From contig NC_079485.1 of assembly GCF_026230105.1 (NCBI RefSeq), forward strand, positions 31,291,572 to 31,355,571: a stretch of 64,000 bases of DNA, written 5' to 3'. The notes under the pieces are model-generated. The model ran no database searches. It was not told where the DNA came from and was given only the letters and a program-made list of their open reading frames with translations. Shown in pieces: positions 13,201 to 27,800 of this stretch (position 1 is its first letter; the number at the start of each line of letters is the position of its first letter). Origin of the DNA: Diorhabda sublineata (taxonomy: Eukaryota > Arthropoda > Insecta > Coleoptera > Chrysomelidae). A program made the position numbers and the translations under genes.

Positions 13201-16200
13201 TTTAGATCGCATACATCTTGGCTTACGAAAGAAACGTTGAACGAATTGGATTGAAAAACTTGGAGGACTGTGATTCGAAAGCAATACGGAGGTAGTAGGT
13301 GACAAGCTTAGAGATTTTTACGATGAAGGCATTCGAAAGCTTCCGGAGATGTGGCAAAAGTTTGTAGAGTGTGACGGAGACTATCTAGGAAAATTTCAGC
13401 TCTGTAACTTGATAATAAAACTTTTTATAGCAAAATTCCGGTTTATATTTGAACCATCCTCGTAATAGACAAAGAAATTGTGAATAGAAAGCAAACATAC
13501 AACAAAACATTGGATTAACTTGAGGACGAAAGGTACGAACAAGGTATTATGAAAGAAAGGTATAGATGGGAATATGTATAAAGAAGAATTTGAAAAAAGG
13601 ACAATAGAATGGGGAAGAATGTAAATAGATGTTTCAAACCGACAAAATGCTGGAAATCAACTACAGAATATGGGAAGAACAGATAAAGAAACACTTTAGA
13701 AGAATCAATTAGGATAGCAGAGAGAATGAAGATTGCCAAAAAAAATAATATAAGGAAATGGATATTAACAAAATAAAAATTATGAAGATGGAAAATAATC
13801 GATTCGTGGTAAAGTTAAATCACATTGAATACAACCAATTGAGGCACCAGAAATAACAATAGGTGTTTAATAATGAATTGTTTGTGAACTGCTTAGTTTC
13901 TACTTGAAAATAAAAATCAAACCGTTTTCAAGTTTACGTCTCATGTATCTTGAGTACTGGTGATTGTTATATTGGACAGTTTTCAAATACTTAGTAATTA
14001 TCAGTTATGTGAAAAGACTTTTGTTTATTTTCATCTAGTCCATCTCTGTAAATATTGTCCTTCTGCTATTAATAGATGAAAGACTTGTCAGGCTCAAATT
14101 TATGACTCACTTTTCTTAAATCTTTGTTTAAATTAAACTCCTGATGCAGCTAATTTACCCAAAAAAACAAATTTCTAAATTTAGACAGTTTTAAATAAAT
14201 TTCAGCAGTCACACTCACTGCACATAATTTTTAGAAACAATTTCGAATGTTTTAAGAACTGTCCATATGGGAAACATTATGGGTTTTTTTTGTTGATTTA
14301 CCATCACTACTAAGTTGCGAGTGAGGTATTTGTGTGCTTGAGCGATAGAGTGCATTTTTTCCAATTCGGTACGCGGATTTAAAAGCACATAGAGATCCAA
14401 GTCACCCCACATACAAATAGATGCAGAGAAAATAAACTACACCGAACATTTTGCTCTGAAGCAGTGGCGGATCTAGAATTTGATTTCGGGGGGCAGAACA
14501 GCGAAAATTTTTGTGAAAGGACCGCTGACTCATTTACGTGTGTCCTTAATAGTGCGCGTTCATTTCATATACGTAGCGGAGACAAAAATCAAAATACTTT
14601 ATGTTGTTGGATTGCTGACAAAGTAAATGTAATTTAAGACATTATACAAAGTGTTAAAACGTTAACGGCTATCATACAATTGAAGAACCTCCACCGTAGA
14701 TCCGCCACTGCTCTATAGAAACATTATTAATTATATATCTCATTAAAATTATGGAAAAATATTTATTTTTAGGCCGTTAAATGAAGTTGAGATTAAATAG
14801 TTCCAACCAATTTATTAGAAAGTATGTGATGTTACTTTTTAGATGTCTCTTTGTGCTGGTCGGTTTTTTTTAGGTAGCTGCGTAGGTATTTTTTGACACA
14901 CTAGTATTTTTGAATTTCTCTAATAGCACATTGTTATACACTGAACCTTTATTACTAACTTAATATTGCAGAACCAATTTAAATGTTTGACAACATTTCG
15001 CTTCGGGCAATTTTAGTGTGTCACTAGTTTTTATTTTGGGTTTGAGTTTATTTATTTACTTCATACAATGAAAATTTAATAAAATACAGTGCTCAACATA
15101 TTCTAATAACAAAATAAAACTTAGTACGTATTATTAATTCATAGAGTTAATTTTTCAAAAATCGAATATTCATGAACATAACCACACTTTAACACTGTTC
15201 TTGATAGCATATATCATATTGACAGTTTTGACTATAAATGAAGTGTTGCCATTGGAATGCGTATGTTTTTGGGACTAGCTCTACAATTAAAAATAGAATT
15301 ATAATTTTCTTCACGGTATACTACAGTATTATGAATGCATGAGTCGTTAGTTGCGTCGTTTTTTTACTCTGGATGTGTTTATGAAAAATATTAATTTAAA
15401 TTAATTTAAAATATAAATTTTTATTATGGATATACTCGTAAAATAACACATTCATTTGTGTAATAAATATCGCGCTTTTATGCGGTATTAATTGAAGACA
15501 TAAACAAAACCTCACTTTTACAAACAACTATATTGAAACAAAATGTCCGATAAAATCAGGATTTAAATCGCCATCCGAAAGGCATGCTTGCATATTTCAT
15601 TGTGAGTTGATTTTAGCGTACACTTAAAGATTTATAGTTGAAAAATGGATTTTATTCAGGGGGTACAAAATATTTAAAAACCAACCCAAAAATCATTTAT
15701 ATCTCAAAAACGTGAGAAGATATAAAAAAAATGTCCAACAAAAAATGTAGGCTATCAAATTTTCTATAAAAACGTCTGGAATCACTTTTGACGTATTTGC
15801 AATAGAAATCGAGATATTTGCAATAAACGATTGAAATTTATTGCTCAGCCGGGTATTCTATTGAAAAATTTTAAAAAATCAGAAAAAAGGAATTTTCAAA
15901 CTTTTTTCTTATTTAAATCTACTTTCAACAACAGATCTATTTCTTTCTCTATTTTCTTAAAAGTTATAAACATTTGTATTTTTTAATGTATTTTTTTAAT
16001 AAAAAATTTAAAAAAAAAATATTTTTATAAAAGACTCGAATTTATACCCCCATAAAAATATACATTTACCTGTGATTTGACCTGTTCTATTCAGAAAGCG
16101 AGGGAAATATATGTAGCTTGTCTTTGTTACTCTGAGCATCCAGATGCGTGCGCATGATCCAAACCAACTAACTGGCTGAGCAATAAATTTCGAATTTTCA

Positions 16201-19200
16201 TTGCAAATATCTCGGTTTCTACTGCAAATACGTCAAAAATGATTCCAGACGTTTTTATAGAAAATTTTAGTGCCTACATTTTTGGTTTGGACCTTTTTTT
16301 GTATCTTTTCACGTTTTTGAGATATTCTCCATAGTGTTTTTGTGGTTTGTTATTATTCTCTACTCCCTGAATAAAATTCGACATTTTTCAACTATAAATC
16401 CTTTAAATGTATGTTAAAATCAACTGAAAAATTCAGGCTTGCCTTTTGGATAGCAATTTAAATCCTAATTTTATCGGACTATGTTGTTGGTATTTGATTT
16501 GTTATAATTTTTCACTGAATAATTGCATACAAAAGCGAGATATGGTTCAAATATAGATTTAATTTTTAAACATAATAAGTTCCTAAATACACCAGAAAAA
16601 TGTGGAATAGATCAAATTTTATCTGTTAATCTGACATAGCAACTGATTCAGGTGAATTGGTATGAAGCTATTTGAGAACGAATTCACTTATTGTTATGAA
16701 ATGTAACAAAATCAAGGCTAATAGTTACTTATATACATATAATTATATAACGTGTCCAATTTTCAGTACTTATAGGATTATCCTTCTTAGATTCCTTACA
16801 ATTGACAATTTCCTAAAAGTTTAATCAGTAGATCAAATTCACTTTTATCTATTTTCGTAAATATTTTAATTACGTATTAAAGCTATTTTTAATATTTTAA
16901 TCGACTATGGTGTTCACGTCATCTATTTTCAGTTATGGAAAGAGTTGTTCAGATAAAATTTTGATGGACGGCTGTTATTTTTAACATTATATGTAATTAC
17001 ATTAATTTAAAATCCAATGTCATCAAACTAAAAGCAACAGGGTTTGTGTTTAATTTCTCATTACAAACTTTATTATTATGAATATTGCCGTACACTTAAA
17101 CAGTGGCGCGTAAAATGTTGGCAGCAACATAAATGCGTAGGTGTTCCAAAACCATCTAAAATGTCACCAGTGACAAGGCAAAGCATGCTAACAGCTGCTT
17201 TTGGAGAGACTAAAAAGAGACAAAACTATACGTCTCGACGGAGGGCACGAGAAGACTCTTTTAGATTCTCAAAATAAAATCTGATTAATAATTTGATGAA
17301 AGCCGTTCGTTCATTTATTCTACTGTGCATTTTCACGATCACCTAAGTAATTCAATATACAGGATGAAGGACGTATTAAAATATTACATATTGTAGAAAC
17401 AAGTAAAAAAGTCGGCGCACTAACAGCGCGAAAGAATAAAGCGCATTTTCTACCGTCAGAAATCAGTGAATATATTAACAAAAATACTAATTTACGAAAG
17501 GAAATTTCCATGAAAAATAATACAAAAAAATATGAATAATTTAATTTATTTAATAATTTTTTCTCCATTATTTCTTGACAATTGTCATATTGTCATATTG
17601 ATTGGTACATGAAATGAAAAATATGGACAGTTTTTATAAGCGGAAGCTGTTCCGACTAAGAAAAACAGAAAAATTTTATTTAAATATTCACATTTCTGTC
17701 GTATATGTAGTTCAGAGTTCTTAGCCTAACATAGAAAAAAAGTTATAAATAAAAGAAAACCTGTGATTATTTTTCAATACATCTGAAAAAAGTCACTATA
17801 AAAATATGATATATTTTTAGAGTCAAATGTTCGTATTCGAAATATATGGTGTGTGTTCGATCTCTGTGAAGCCACAAATTTGTACAGTAGCCAGTCGGCA
17901 ACGCTTTCTCTATCCTCTGAGGTTTCAGCTCGGTTCTGCGCATTCTCAAGCATGCGCAGTATAGATAAAGTGTCTCAGATGAGGCAGAAAATGAATCTTG
18001 TCGGCACCGTAAAGTAGATACGTTTCTTCCCATACCAACTGTCCGTATAGGAGTATCACATATATGCTCATATGACATGAATTGACGTTCATTGAAGTTA
18101 ATCGATCTCTTTTGACGTCGGATTTGAGGTCATTTGACCAATAGGATCATATGCTAGTTAATTTGATTAATTTTTTTCTAATAATTCCTAAAATTTGTTC
18201 CGTTTCGGCACATCTATAGCTATACAGGAATTAAATGCAAAGAACACGCGCCTCCTACATGATTAGTGTTAGGATATGTCGCTGCAATAGACAGTCGGAC
18301 GAACAAAACGCCTGGGGAACGTCCATAAATCCCGTAACTTGTCCAAAAGGGAAATAAGTTCAAATACTACGCTGAACCACGTGACGGGGGGGAGGTGAGA
18401 GCAAAGCTACGTAAATTTTTTTCAGAGTCAATTTTGTGATTTTATTTGGCATACAATAAATGCTAATTTTTTAGTAAAAATCATGAATAAATTGGTTAAA
18501 AAATAATGAACTGTTAATAAATTAATTTATTTGATAGCTGAAGCCACTATTTGAGTCAGATTGTTTATAAATATCAGAAATTAACAAATATAAAATATAA
18601 AACAAAAATAAATGTTATTCATTCACAATGAAATATTTTCTTAATAAATATTTAATAGAAAACGTAAAATATTATGAAATAAAACCACGTAGCGTCGAGC
18701 AGGGGAGATGGCTCATGGAAAAGGCTACGTACAGGAAAGAGGGCATCCAAAAGGAATATAATATAACCACGTGGTTTATGTAGCTTCCCTAGTAGAAGCG
18801 CATTTTTTTGTAAATCAAATGCGCTAAAAACATGTAAATGGAGATGTGAGACACACATAGGGTGAATTTACAGATTAAGTAAAGAAGTTACAAAAAATTC
18901 GAATAAACTTCCTGCAGAGTAATACTGGCAATTCCAAATCTATTACTAGAAGACTTTTTTAATGTCAAGAATTATTTTAGCACATTTTTTTATTTTTGGG
19001 GATAACCAGACTTATGTGATACTAAATCTAGTCTCTAAAGCCTTGTTAGCAGACTAACAAGTTGGTACGGGTTCGAATTTTTTTCTAACATATCAGATTT
19101 TCGCCTTGTATGTATTGAAAATGATACATAAAAGTCAATTTCCCCAATATCATTATTGCTTAATACGAAATTACTTAATATTTTTCAGTTGAGTTTAGGG

Positions 19201-22200
19201 AGGCTTTTTATTTTCACAAATATACAATTTAAATTATCAAATTATTCATAAAATTAGATTGTGTTACACTTACTTCCTAATTTGTTTACTAATTTGCAGC
19301 TACACTCCGTTCTCCTCTCCACTTCCATTCCAAGTCTTCCATTATTCATTACTTATAAACCTCAATTTAACTTTTCCAGTTTTACTTCTTTTAAGATGCA
19401 TATTTCCTTGATTAATCCACAAAAATTTTTTAAATCATATTCTTGTTTTCCTCCTATCTTAACAATTTTGAAAAAAATTTTACTAATACTGTTCTTTCAC
19501 AAAATTTTTTAATTTTACTTATTACTGTCAATATAATGTCACTTTAATGACAGTTAACCTAATTCCCTGTCACTGTCAAATAAATCAGCACTTTTAAAAA
19601 CAATTTTCGAAATTTATATTCAATAATATATTCAAAATAATATTGTCATTTTTTTAAAACTAATTAAATCCAAGCAACAATGTTGAAACTTGAAAAATAT
19701 TATTTGCTCCCCGTATTTCAAAATCTGTTTCCTCCAAATAGGTTCTTAACCTCACATTTTTTGTCGCTTCCAAACACTGAAGTATTCAGGTTAAAAGTAA
19801 TTTTTTTTTTATTTTTGTTGAGTCTATTTTTGATAATTCGACGTGTCGAGCAGCCCTGAACAGGGATCTGTGGTGACAAAATTGTATCTATATTTAAAAT
19901 CAAGTGTCAAAACGACTTAGCCGAGCGCGTGCTAAAGCAAAAGATAAAATAATTAATTTTCTTCAGTTATTTTCGGAGATAGATCACTTACGAAGTAAGT
20001 CCAATGGTGACGTATTTTGAAGCGTTTGAATGATTCGAGTATAAAACAAATATCCGCCTTCTCATAAAATAATTCACTTCCGATTTCCACATCAATCTAA
20101 ATAACTATCACTATATATACAATATTAAGGGATAAACTTATTTTATATCATAATCCAGTTTATTATTAAAATGGTAATTCTACAAAGATTGTTCACAGCT
20201 TGCAAGACGGATAGTAGTAAGAATGGTGATCGTCTGAAAGTTAGGTTATGTAAACAAATCATTTTTGTAGATAATAATTCAGTCTATGTCTTTTGTTTTA
20301 ATTATTATCTTCACGATAACACAGTTTAAAGGAAAAAAATAATATTAGATATTAAGTACCAGTATTTCATAATTGAACTTTATGCAATTTGGTTTTATAT
20401 TATATTGGCCGTTTAATTTACAATTGTACAAATAATTTACTACAGCTCATTATGTTGAAAACAAAAAGAGCAGACGCGGCCATCTCTATTTAAATGATGG
20501 GTATTCATAAGTAATTTCATCAATATTCATGCACTATACAAATAAATATCGAAAGTAACAGTTTTAGTTTGCAAAAAAGAAATTATTTGATGAAAAAACT
20601 TCATTCAAACTGACCTATCAAAACAACGATTTCGATTCATGCGCGGTTGAGAAATTTAGATCGTAGACACCTGTCAAAAATTGAAAAGTGACAGATATTT
20701 ATATAAAAAACAATGTATGTGAAGATATTTATCCGTATGATTTAATCAGTTTCTTATATGTCATTTTTTGAGTATATTTTTGTCTTTTTATCATCTTATA
20801 AGTGAAACGTGCTTTATCTTTAATTAGTTAGAACTTCCGAAGAAGCTATCTACTGTACAATAATATTCGTAGTCTTTAATTTAAACATCGCTAACAAGTG
20901 TAAAAACTTTATAAGTGTGTTAACAAGAAACATGGATAGCACCGATATTTCAAGTGATGAGAGTAAAACATTAACTGCAAATGGTTTGATCTATGGAGAT
21001 AAAAATAACAATACTCTCGAACGTAATGATTCCGACATGGAATTCACTTGTGAGGAGTCAGTGAGCACCGATTCTATCGATAGAACTTTTGATTATGTTG
21101 AAATTAAGGTGCGTAAAATGAAAATTTCCAAACGTAATAAAAAACGGAAAATTTCCATTGTATCAGACTCTGAATCTGAATCAGAAACCTACCAAAACTA
21201 TTTGCATCAAAGACGGAATAAGCGATTCATGAAACGATTTAAAAGATTAAGAATCGGTTATAACAGTGCCGAAGACCGCCGAAGAGCTTACGAGTGTGCG
21301 TATACGCTCCTTCAGTTGAGAAATGGAATCGTTGATTTCAATGTTAACGAACAATACCAAAATACTATTTTGAACTGTGCTCTGAAGAAATTATGCTTGG
21401 GAGAAAATGGAACTCAAGTGATTAAGTTGAACACCGACAAACTGCTCGATCTTATACCACCTGATCTTAGAGATATTTACTGTGCAATACAACTTATCAA
21501 TTTGAAGAAGAAAGTTCAGTGAATGTTGTATTCCATCACAATAATTAGTATTAATATTGAATTCTTACTCGTTTCAGTATGTTTTGAAGTGTTATTTGAG
21601 TTTCTTATTGACGTTGTTAAGGTGATTAGTGAGGTTAGAATTTTTTACATTAAAATCATACCTTGTAAATTTAGGAGAAAATTGATGTTCTGATAGACAG
21701 TAGTGATACAAATTTTCATATTAATTGCTGGGATACAGTAAGTTTACAATTTAAGACTCATAAAACTCGTTGAACTTTTTACTAGTACCTCAAAATGATC
21801 GTTTTTATATTCCACTCTCAAAAACTTACATAAGAAAAAAATATAGCATATGAATTTTCTTTATATTAATCTAACACCCATATTTTTACCAAGACTTCTT
21901 ATTATTAGAGAGGTAGGCGAATAAGAGCATGTATTAATTATTAATAATAAAATATGATATAATTTATTATACAAAATGGCTAATTTATATAGAGTTTGTA
22001 CCCTTACTATTAGTTATTTAAAAAAAAAAAACCTTAAAACTATCTCAACTTTTTACTTATACTTGTACGTGTTGAGCTGCAGGGAAACAAATTATAACAA
22101 AAGGGGTCCCGAGAACCAGGTGGAAATTATTTTCAGAATTTTAGATCCACCACTAGAGGGCAAATATAGAATAAAGAAGCAAAATTTCCTTTAACAAATT

Positions 22201-24758
22201 CTGTGCGTTTTTTATTTTACAATTATATTATATTTACATTATATTATATTTACAAGTCAGGTTTTGCTTAGCCGATAACAAAAAAAATGTGTTGTAGTGG
22301 GATTGTGGCAACATTAAACACAGAAGTGTACTAACTCTAATATATTTCGAGCAAATATTTATGTATTCATCGTCTGGGAATTGATTAGTTAGGTATTAAG
22401 GCGATTAAAATTTCCTTTTTTTCTTTTAAAAAACGTTAAATTCATCGATTTCCAAAATGAATTTCCAAATTGACACTTAATTGAAATAATAAGGTTATTG
22501 CTTATATCATATATAACATTTCTATGAGGCGTTAATTCAAATATTGATTTGAAGTTTTGTAGTAGTAAATAGAATAATTTTGGACACACAACAAACAAAA
22601 TTGATGGTTGAGGAATAATTTCAAATACAAACCAGAATATCAAATTATAAGTAGGCTGTTAGTAAATTGTCTCTTCTGTTTTAAAATTAAACAAATATAA
22701 AAGTTATAAGAAATTGAAGAAATTCTTTTCTCATCGGTCTTCAATTGATTTCACAAGTTGCGATTAAATACTTTTGTGCTCCAATTCAGTTCTACCTCTC
22801 GAATATCCTTCAAAACTGCATCCAACCATTTTATCTCTGGTCTTCTCCTTCTTGTACCTCCTTATTCTTGAATTACTCTTTTTGCAAATCTATTTTCGTA
22901 CTTCCTTTTAGTATGACCCAATCATCTTACTCTTTAAACTTTTGTGTAGGTTGTTATTGATGGGTATTTATACAAATTCAGTTCTTCGTTAGTTCTTCTT
23001 CTACATAGTCCTTCACTTGTTTGTCTTCCTCCAAACCAATTTTGTTTTCTCAGAATAATTTTTCGCTATATTCTAATTTCGGCTATTCCAGATAACCCCT
23101 TTGATTTAAACAATTTACTTTTAACGATCTCACGCCTTTACTTTCTTTGGCTATTCTTTTAATTTATTTCTATCCGTTGTCCATTTTTATTTGACAGTGC
23201 TGCTTCCAGGTAATCGAATTCACAAACTTTTTCTATCTTCAATTTTTTGTTTTTTTCCCGCTTACATCTCTATTTATTCTATTTAATCACCATATACTTT
23301 TCTCTTGGTTTATTCTTAATCCATAATTTCTTATTGTTTCTCTTAGTATAAAAAATGTTCTTTCCGTTTCTTTTTTTGTTCTGGTTATTTAAACTAAATC
23401 GTCTGCATATGTAATTATTATTAAGAAATGTGCAAACGGCGAGATTTTTTCTTTAAATACGCCCTCTAGTGGTCGACCTAGTTTCTGTGTTTGTCGGGGA
23501 CACTTTTGTTATAATTTTTTTCTCTGAACTTGAAATAAAGCCGACGGCCGTTGTTAGTTGCCCCCCCCCCCAGTACAGGGTACTCACGTCAGTATAATTG
23601 AATATAAAAAATATATCCGCTTGCTAAAAGTACTTGTACAAGGGTCCATCATAAATTTCTGCATCAATTTAGCGTATGATTCATCTCTTTAATTTTATGA
23701 TTTGAGGTTCTCTTATTAAAAAGTTATTGGACTAATAAACTTCTAATTATTTTCAATTTTTTTTTCATTATTTGTCATGAATTGTCAATTGAATACTATT
23801 TATTTTATAATAAAATATTTTTTATTCCGATTTATTAATTCAATATAAAGTGTTTTATGGATTTATCTATTCACAAAAATGTTTATTAACTATATGACAA
23901 ACGCATTTTATGTTTTCTATTATTACGTGTCAAATTCCGTTAATTTATTCAAAATGTGTGTCACTAAACAATAATTATAATTTTTATGGTTTAAATTTAA
24001 CAAATTTATTCATTATTTTCAATTCCATACTAAATCTGAAACTGCTGTTGTATGTTTTATTTTGAATGAAATGAAATTTTAGTAGGAATGTGCGAAATAT
24101 TATTACGTGGGCGTTAATTCTCTCTAGAATAAGGTGCGCGCGATAATCCTGTTCTATCCCGTATAAGTGAGATTGGAAGAAAAGATCTAGCACGGCCACG
24201 GCCCAAACGGGACGCTTGGGTCAATAGTGTCCCGGTATAGGGGCTGGAACGGCGGCGCAATCGTCATTAACCGCCAACTAAGTCCGGATTTGCGCGAAGA
24301 TTATCCAATAGCGACGTTATAACCCAAAACAGAAACGCCTTCCATATCTAATGAACTGAGCAAATTAAATACTAATCAAACCTTCTTTGATTGGTATTGA
24401 TAGTCACTTTGTATAATGGGAAGTAAAATTTACTAACAAAAAAAACTAAAACCAAGCAAAGAAAAGAGTTTTTTTCTCCATTCGACAGTAACAAATTCTT
24501 AGCTAAGCAATTTCTTTTATTCACCGACGCTCGTGTTGTCACAATTTTATCTTATAGTAGCATTCAAAATAATTCACACATTTTTTTCGAACATAATTTC
24601 TCTAAAAATCAAACTGAAAATTGTTTCTACATCAAATGTAAAGGGTAAAAAAATATTTTGAACACGTCAACTTCATAAATTATAGAATAACTATTATTGA
24701 TTTTATTTTTCTTTATTGTGCATGTGACAAGTACGGCCATTAGCACGAGCTATAATAC

Positions 24759-24815
<57 letters not shown>

Positions 24816-27800
24816 CAGGGAAATGGTTAAGACAGTGGTTAAAAAAATTTACAATAAAATACAATACAAATTTTATTTATAAGCCCAATTGAACCACAAT
24901 TTGTGAAATAGTATTAGGATAACCCTTAAAAAATCAGGTGTGTTTTTGTATCAAAACTATAACTCAATATTCACCACTGCTTGAGTGACGATTGAATACG
25001 ATCGCAATATTTTTGGAAACCTCTGCTTGGTCGTTAATGAGCATTATCAATGTTGTTATAAAATTTTTGAGTACTTATCAATGTTCGAGGGCTATTCAGA
25101 TAGAAAATTGTTTGCTAATTCCAGAGCAAAAATAATTCAATTAGAAAAGTTAAGTCAAAATCGTGACATTTTGAAATATTAAATAATTTGAAACGTCACA
25201 ATCGGATCCATATATATCCATGGCAACGTGATGAAGTGAAAAGTAAAGTACATGGGATGTCTTTTCAGTATAATGTTGTACTGATTAGTTGGCATCAATC
25301 AGATGATCATCTATCATCTAATGACCATGTTATTACATATTTAGGGTCCTGTTCCAGGCCGTAGATTTTCCAGTAGTGGTTCCGAAATTCTAAGAACTTT
25401 TGCAGTACAATATTTAAAAGAAAACGAATGAAGTTTTTAATAAAAATATTGGCTCATTTTACGTATATTAACAATAATGGTGAGTCCTTTTTTCTGTCGG
25501 TCAGTGTATATCTGGAATACATTCGATATATCAGCTAGAGAGTCTGGAAACCAAATTAGTACTGAAATACAACAAACCATCAACAGGAAGTCATAAAATT
25601 TAGAATAGTATATATGAAATTATTTTACAAGAAAAACGGGTTACGTACTGAACAATAAAAAGATTGTTATGGTTAAATTTATTAATTCTTAAAAATATCA
25701 ATAAAACTGGTCGCTTTTACCTACTAATATTTTTTTTGACGTAATGATATGAAAACATTTTACTAACTTACTAAAACCCATGCTTAAGCTTTATAAGTAT
25801 CAGGGAAAAATTTTATTCATTAAAAAATCTCATGAGAAAATGATATTTTGATATTTGCAAACGCAACAAAAAAATTTATAAGAACATATTTTAAGTTTTG
25901 GTACCCCATTTATCTTAGATTTAAAAGTTATTTTTGGAAATAGTCGTATATTCTACGCCTCAATATAACCTTTGTTTATAACCCTGGGGTCCAATAGACC
26001 AGAAAAGTCTTTCTTTGATATAACAGGTTCTAGGGACATTTCGTTCCTATCTAAATTCCGTTGGTACTATCCTGTCTAGAAAGAAAATAACCTTTCTTGG
26101 GGTCTACTGGACCCCACTGTGATATTCCCATGAGTGTTTTTTAAGTTGTAAGTTTTTGTTTATATGTGACTTTTATTATATTTATCAATGGCGCACAATT
26201 AAAGTGATGATGATAGTTCAGGAAGCCTATTGGATGATGACAATGACCCCCGATTTCGTTATTGAAGGGGATGATGAACTGAATGCTAGTTATTTTATAA
26301 CATCCAGCATTTAGTCCACAGCTTGCATCGTCAGATTTCTATTTATTCAGATCTATGGGAAAAAATTTTTAATCCAAAGGATATGTGAAAATGTAAAACG
26401 ACATTTTTTGCATTAATCTCAAATAATTGTTTTACCAAGGTCTCAACGAGCTTGCCGAACATTGGGTTGAAACCATAGAATACGATATGCTATATTTCGA
26501 GTATTATATATTTCTATACAAGTTTTTCAAGTCTTTATTTCAATTTTTCGTAATTCCTATTAAAACGTAATCAAAAGAAAACACGGGTGCATGTAAAACG
26601 ACAATTTTTTGCATCTAATTCCAAATAATGGTTTTACCAAGATCTCAAAGATATCTCAATATGCTATATTTGAAATATTAAGGATTTCTGTATATAATTT
26701 TTTCAAGTTACCCCTTTTTCTCCTCGTTTATGGTATTACCCCTCAAAACTTTTGTATCATTACGCTTACTTTGTATCTGATCTAGTTTGCTTTAAACGTA
26801 ATTGAACTTACGTTATTGTATTAAATTTGGCTTATTTCATCACTTCTTTTTCTTTTTTTTTTATTGTATTATTTAATGCTATAAAATTATCATTTCACTT
26901 TTTGTTAGACTACTCCACTGTAATAAAAGCACTTTTACTCTCCCCTGCCAAGGCTCATTTCCCTCACGTGTACGTCCATATTAATGTGAATTATTGATGA
27001 GCTCTTTCTATGCATGTGTATTCAACGGCCGCTGTTCTAGATTTTTTGATGGTCCCCGTATTTACGCCGCACGTCAATATTTATTACGGTGAGCACTTTG
27101 TAAACGTTTGAATACACTTTTTGGTATTTATACGTTTATGAAATAAAAAATAAGTAAATTTCCCTTCTCATTATTGAATTTTATATATGATTTCATTTAA
27201 TTTTTGACATCATTACATCCATGTTAAATTTTGGGTAGTCATTTTAAATTACATTATAGTTTTATAATGACGAATTGCAGCCGAATGCAATTGTTGAATA
27301 AAAATAAAATCAACAGTTGATATCCTGTACCAACAATTTGTCACGCACTAATGCTCAAGATAGTGAATCTCTATGTCTGTCAATTATCCTTGATTTTAGT
27401 ACCTTAATTTATTTACAGTGACATTGACTGGAAATTATACTATCATACAAACGAAACCTATACCCAAATAGACTTGGTTTAGCTTAAAAATATCGTTTTA
27501 TGTCTTTTTATGAGCGAAACTTTGACAATACATGTTGTTGTTGGTATGTTACTTTAATTTTACTAAATTATCTATGGCCACGAGCTACTAAATTAATACA
27601 AACAACCAATAGGTGGCGTTAGTGAGTGGTGACACCACTGTATTTGTAATAAATGACGTTTTTCATTGCGAAGTCAGTTGAATTTCATACATTGACTGAG
27701 TAATTTGTTGATAGTGAATTTTTAAAAAAATCAAGTTTGTGTAACAATGAAAGTCACCTGAGGCTTGCGTCGATGAGTTTTTATTATTTTAAAAAAGAAC

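Noticed and set aside
17044..17277. 77-codon basic frame considered as a small gene or transposon helix-turn-helix
   Set aside because: No motif match and no supporting context.
19020..19085. tRNA-like 'ggttcgaat' with a nearby short stem
   Set aside because: No acceptor stem, D-arm or A-box could be placed; not a tRNA.
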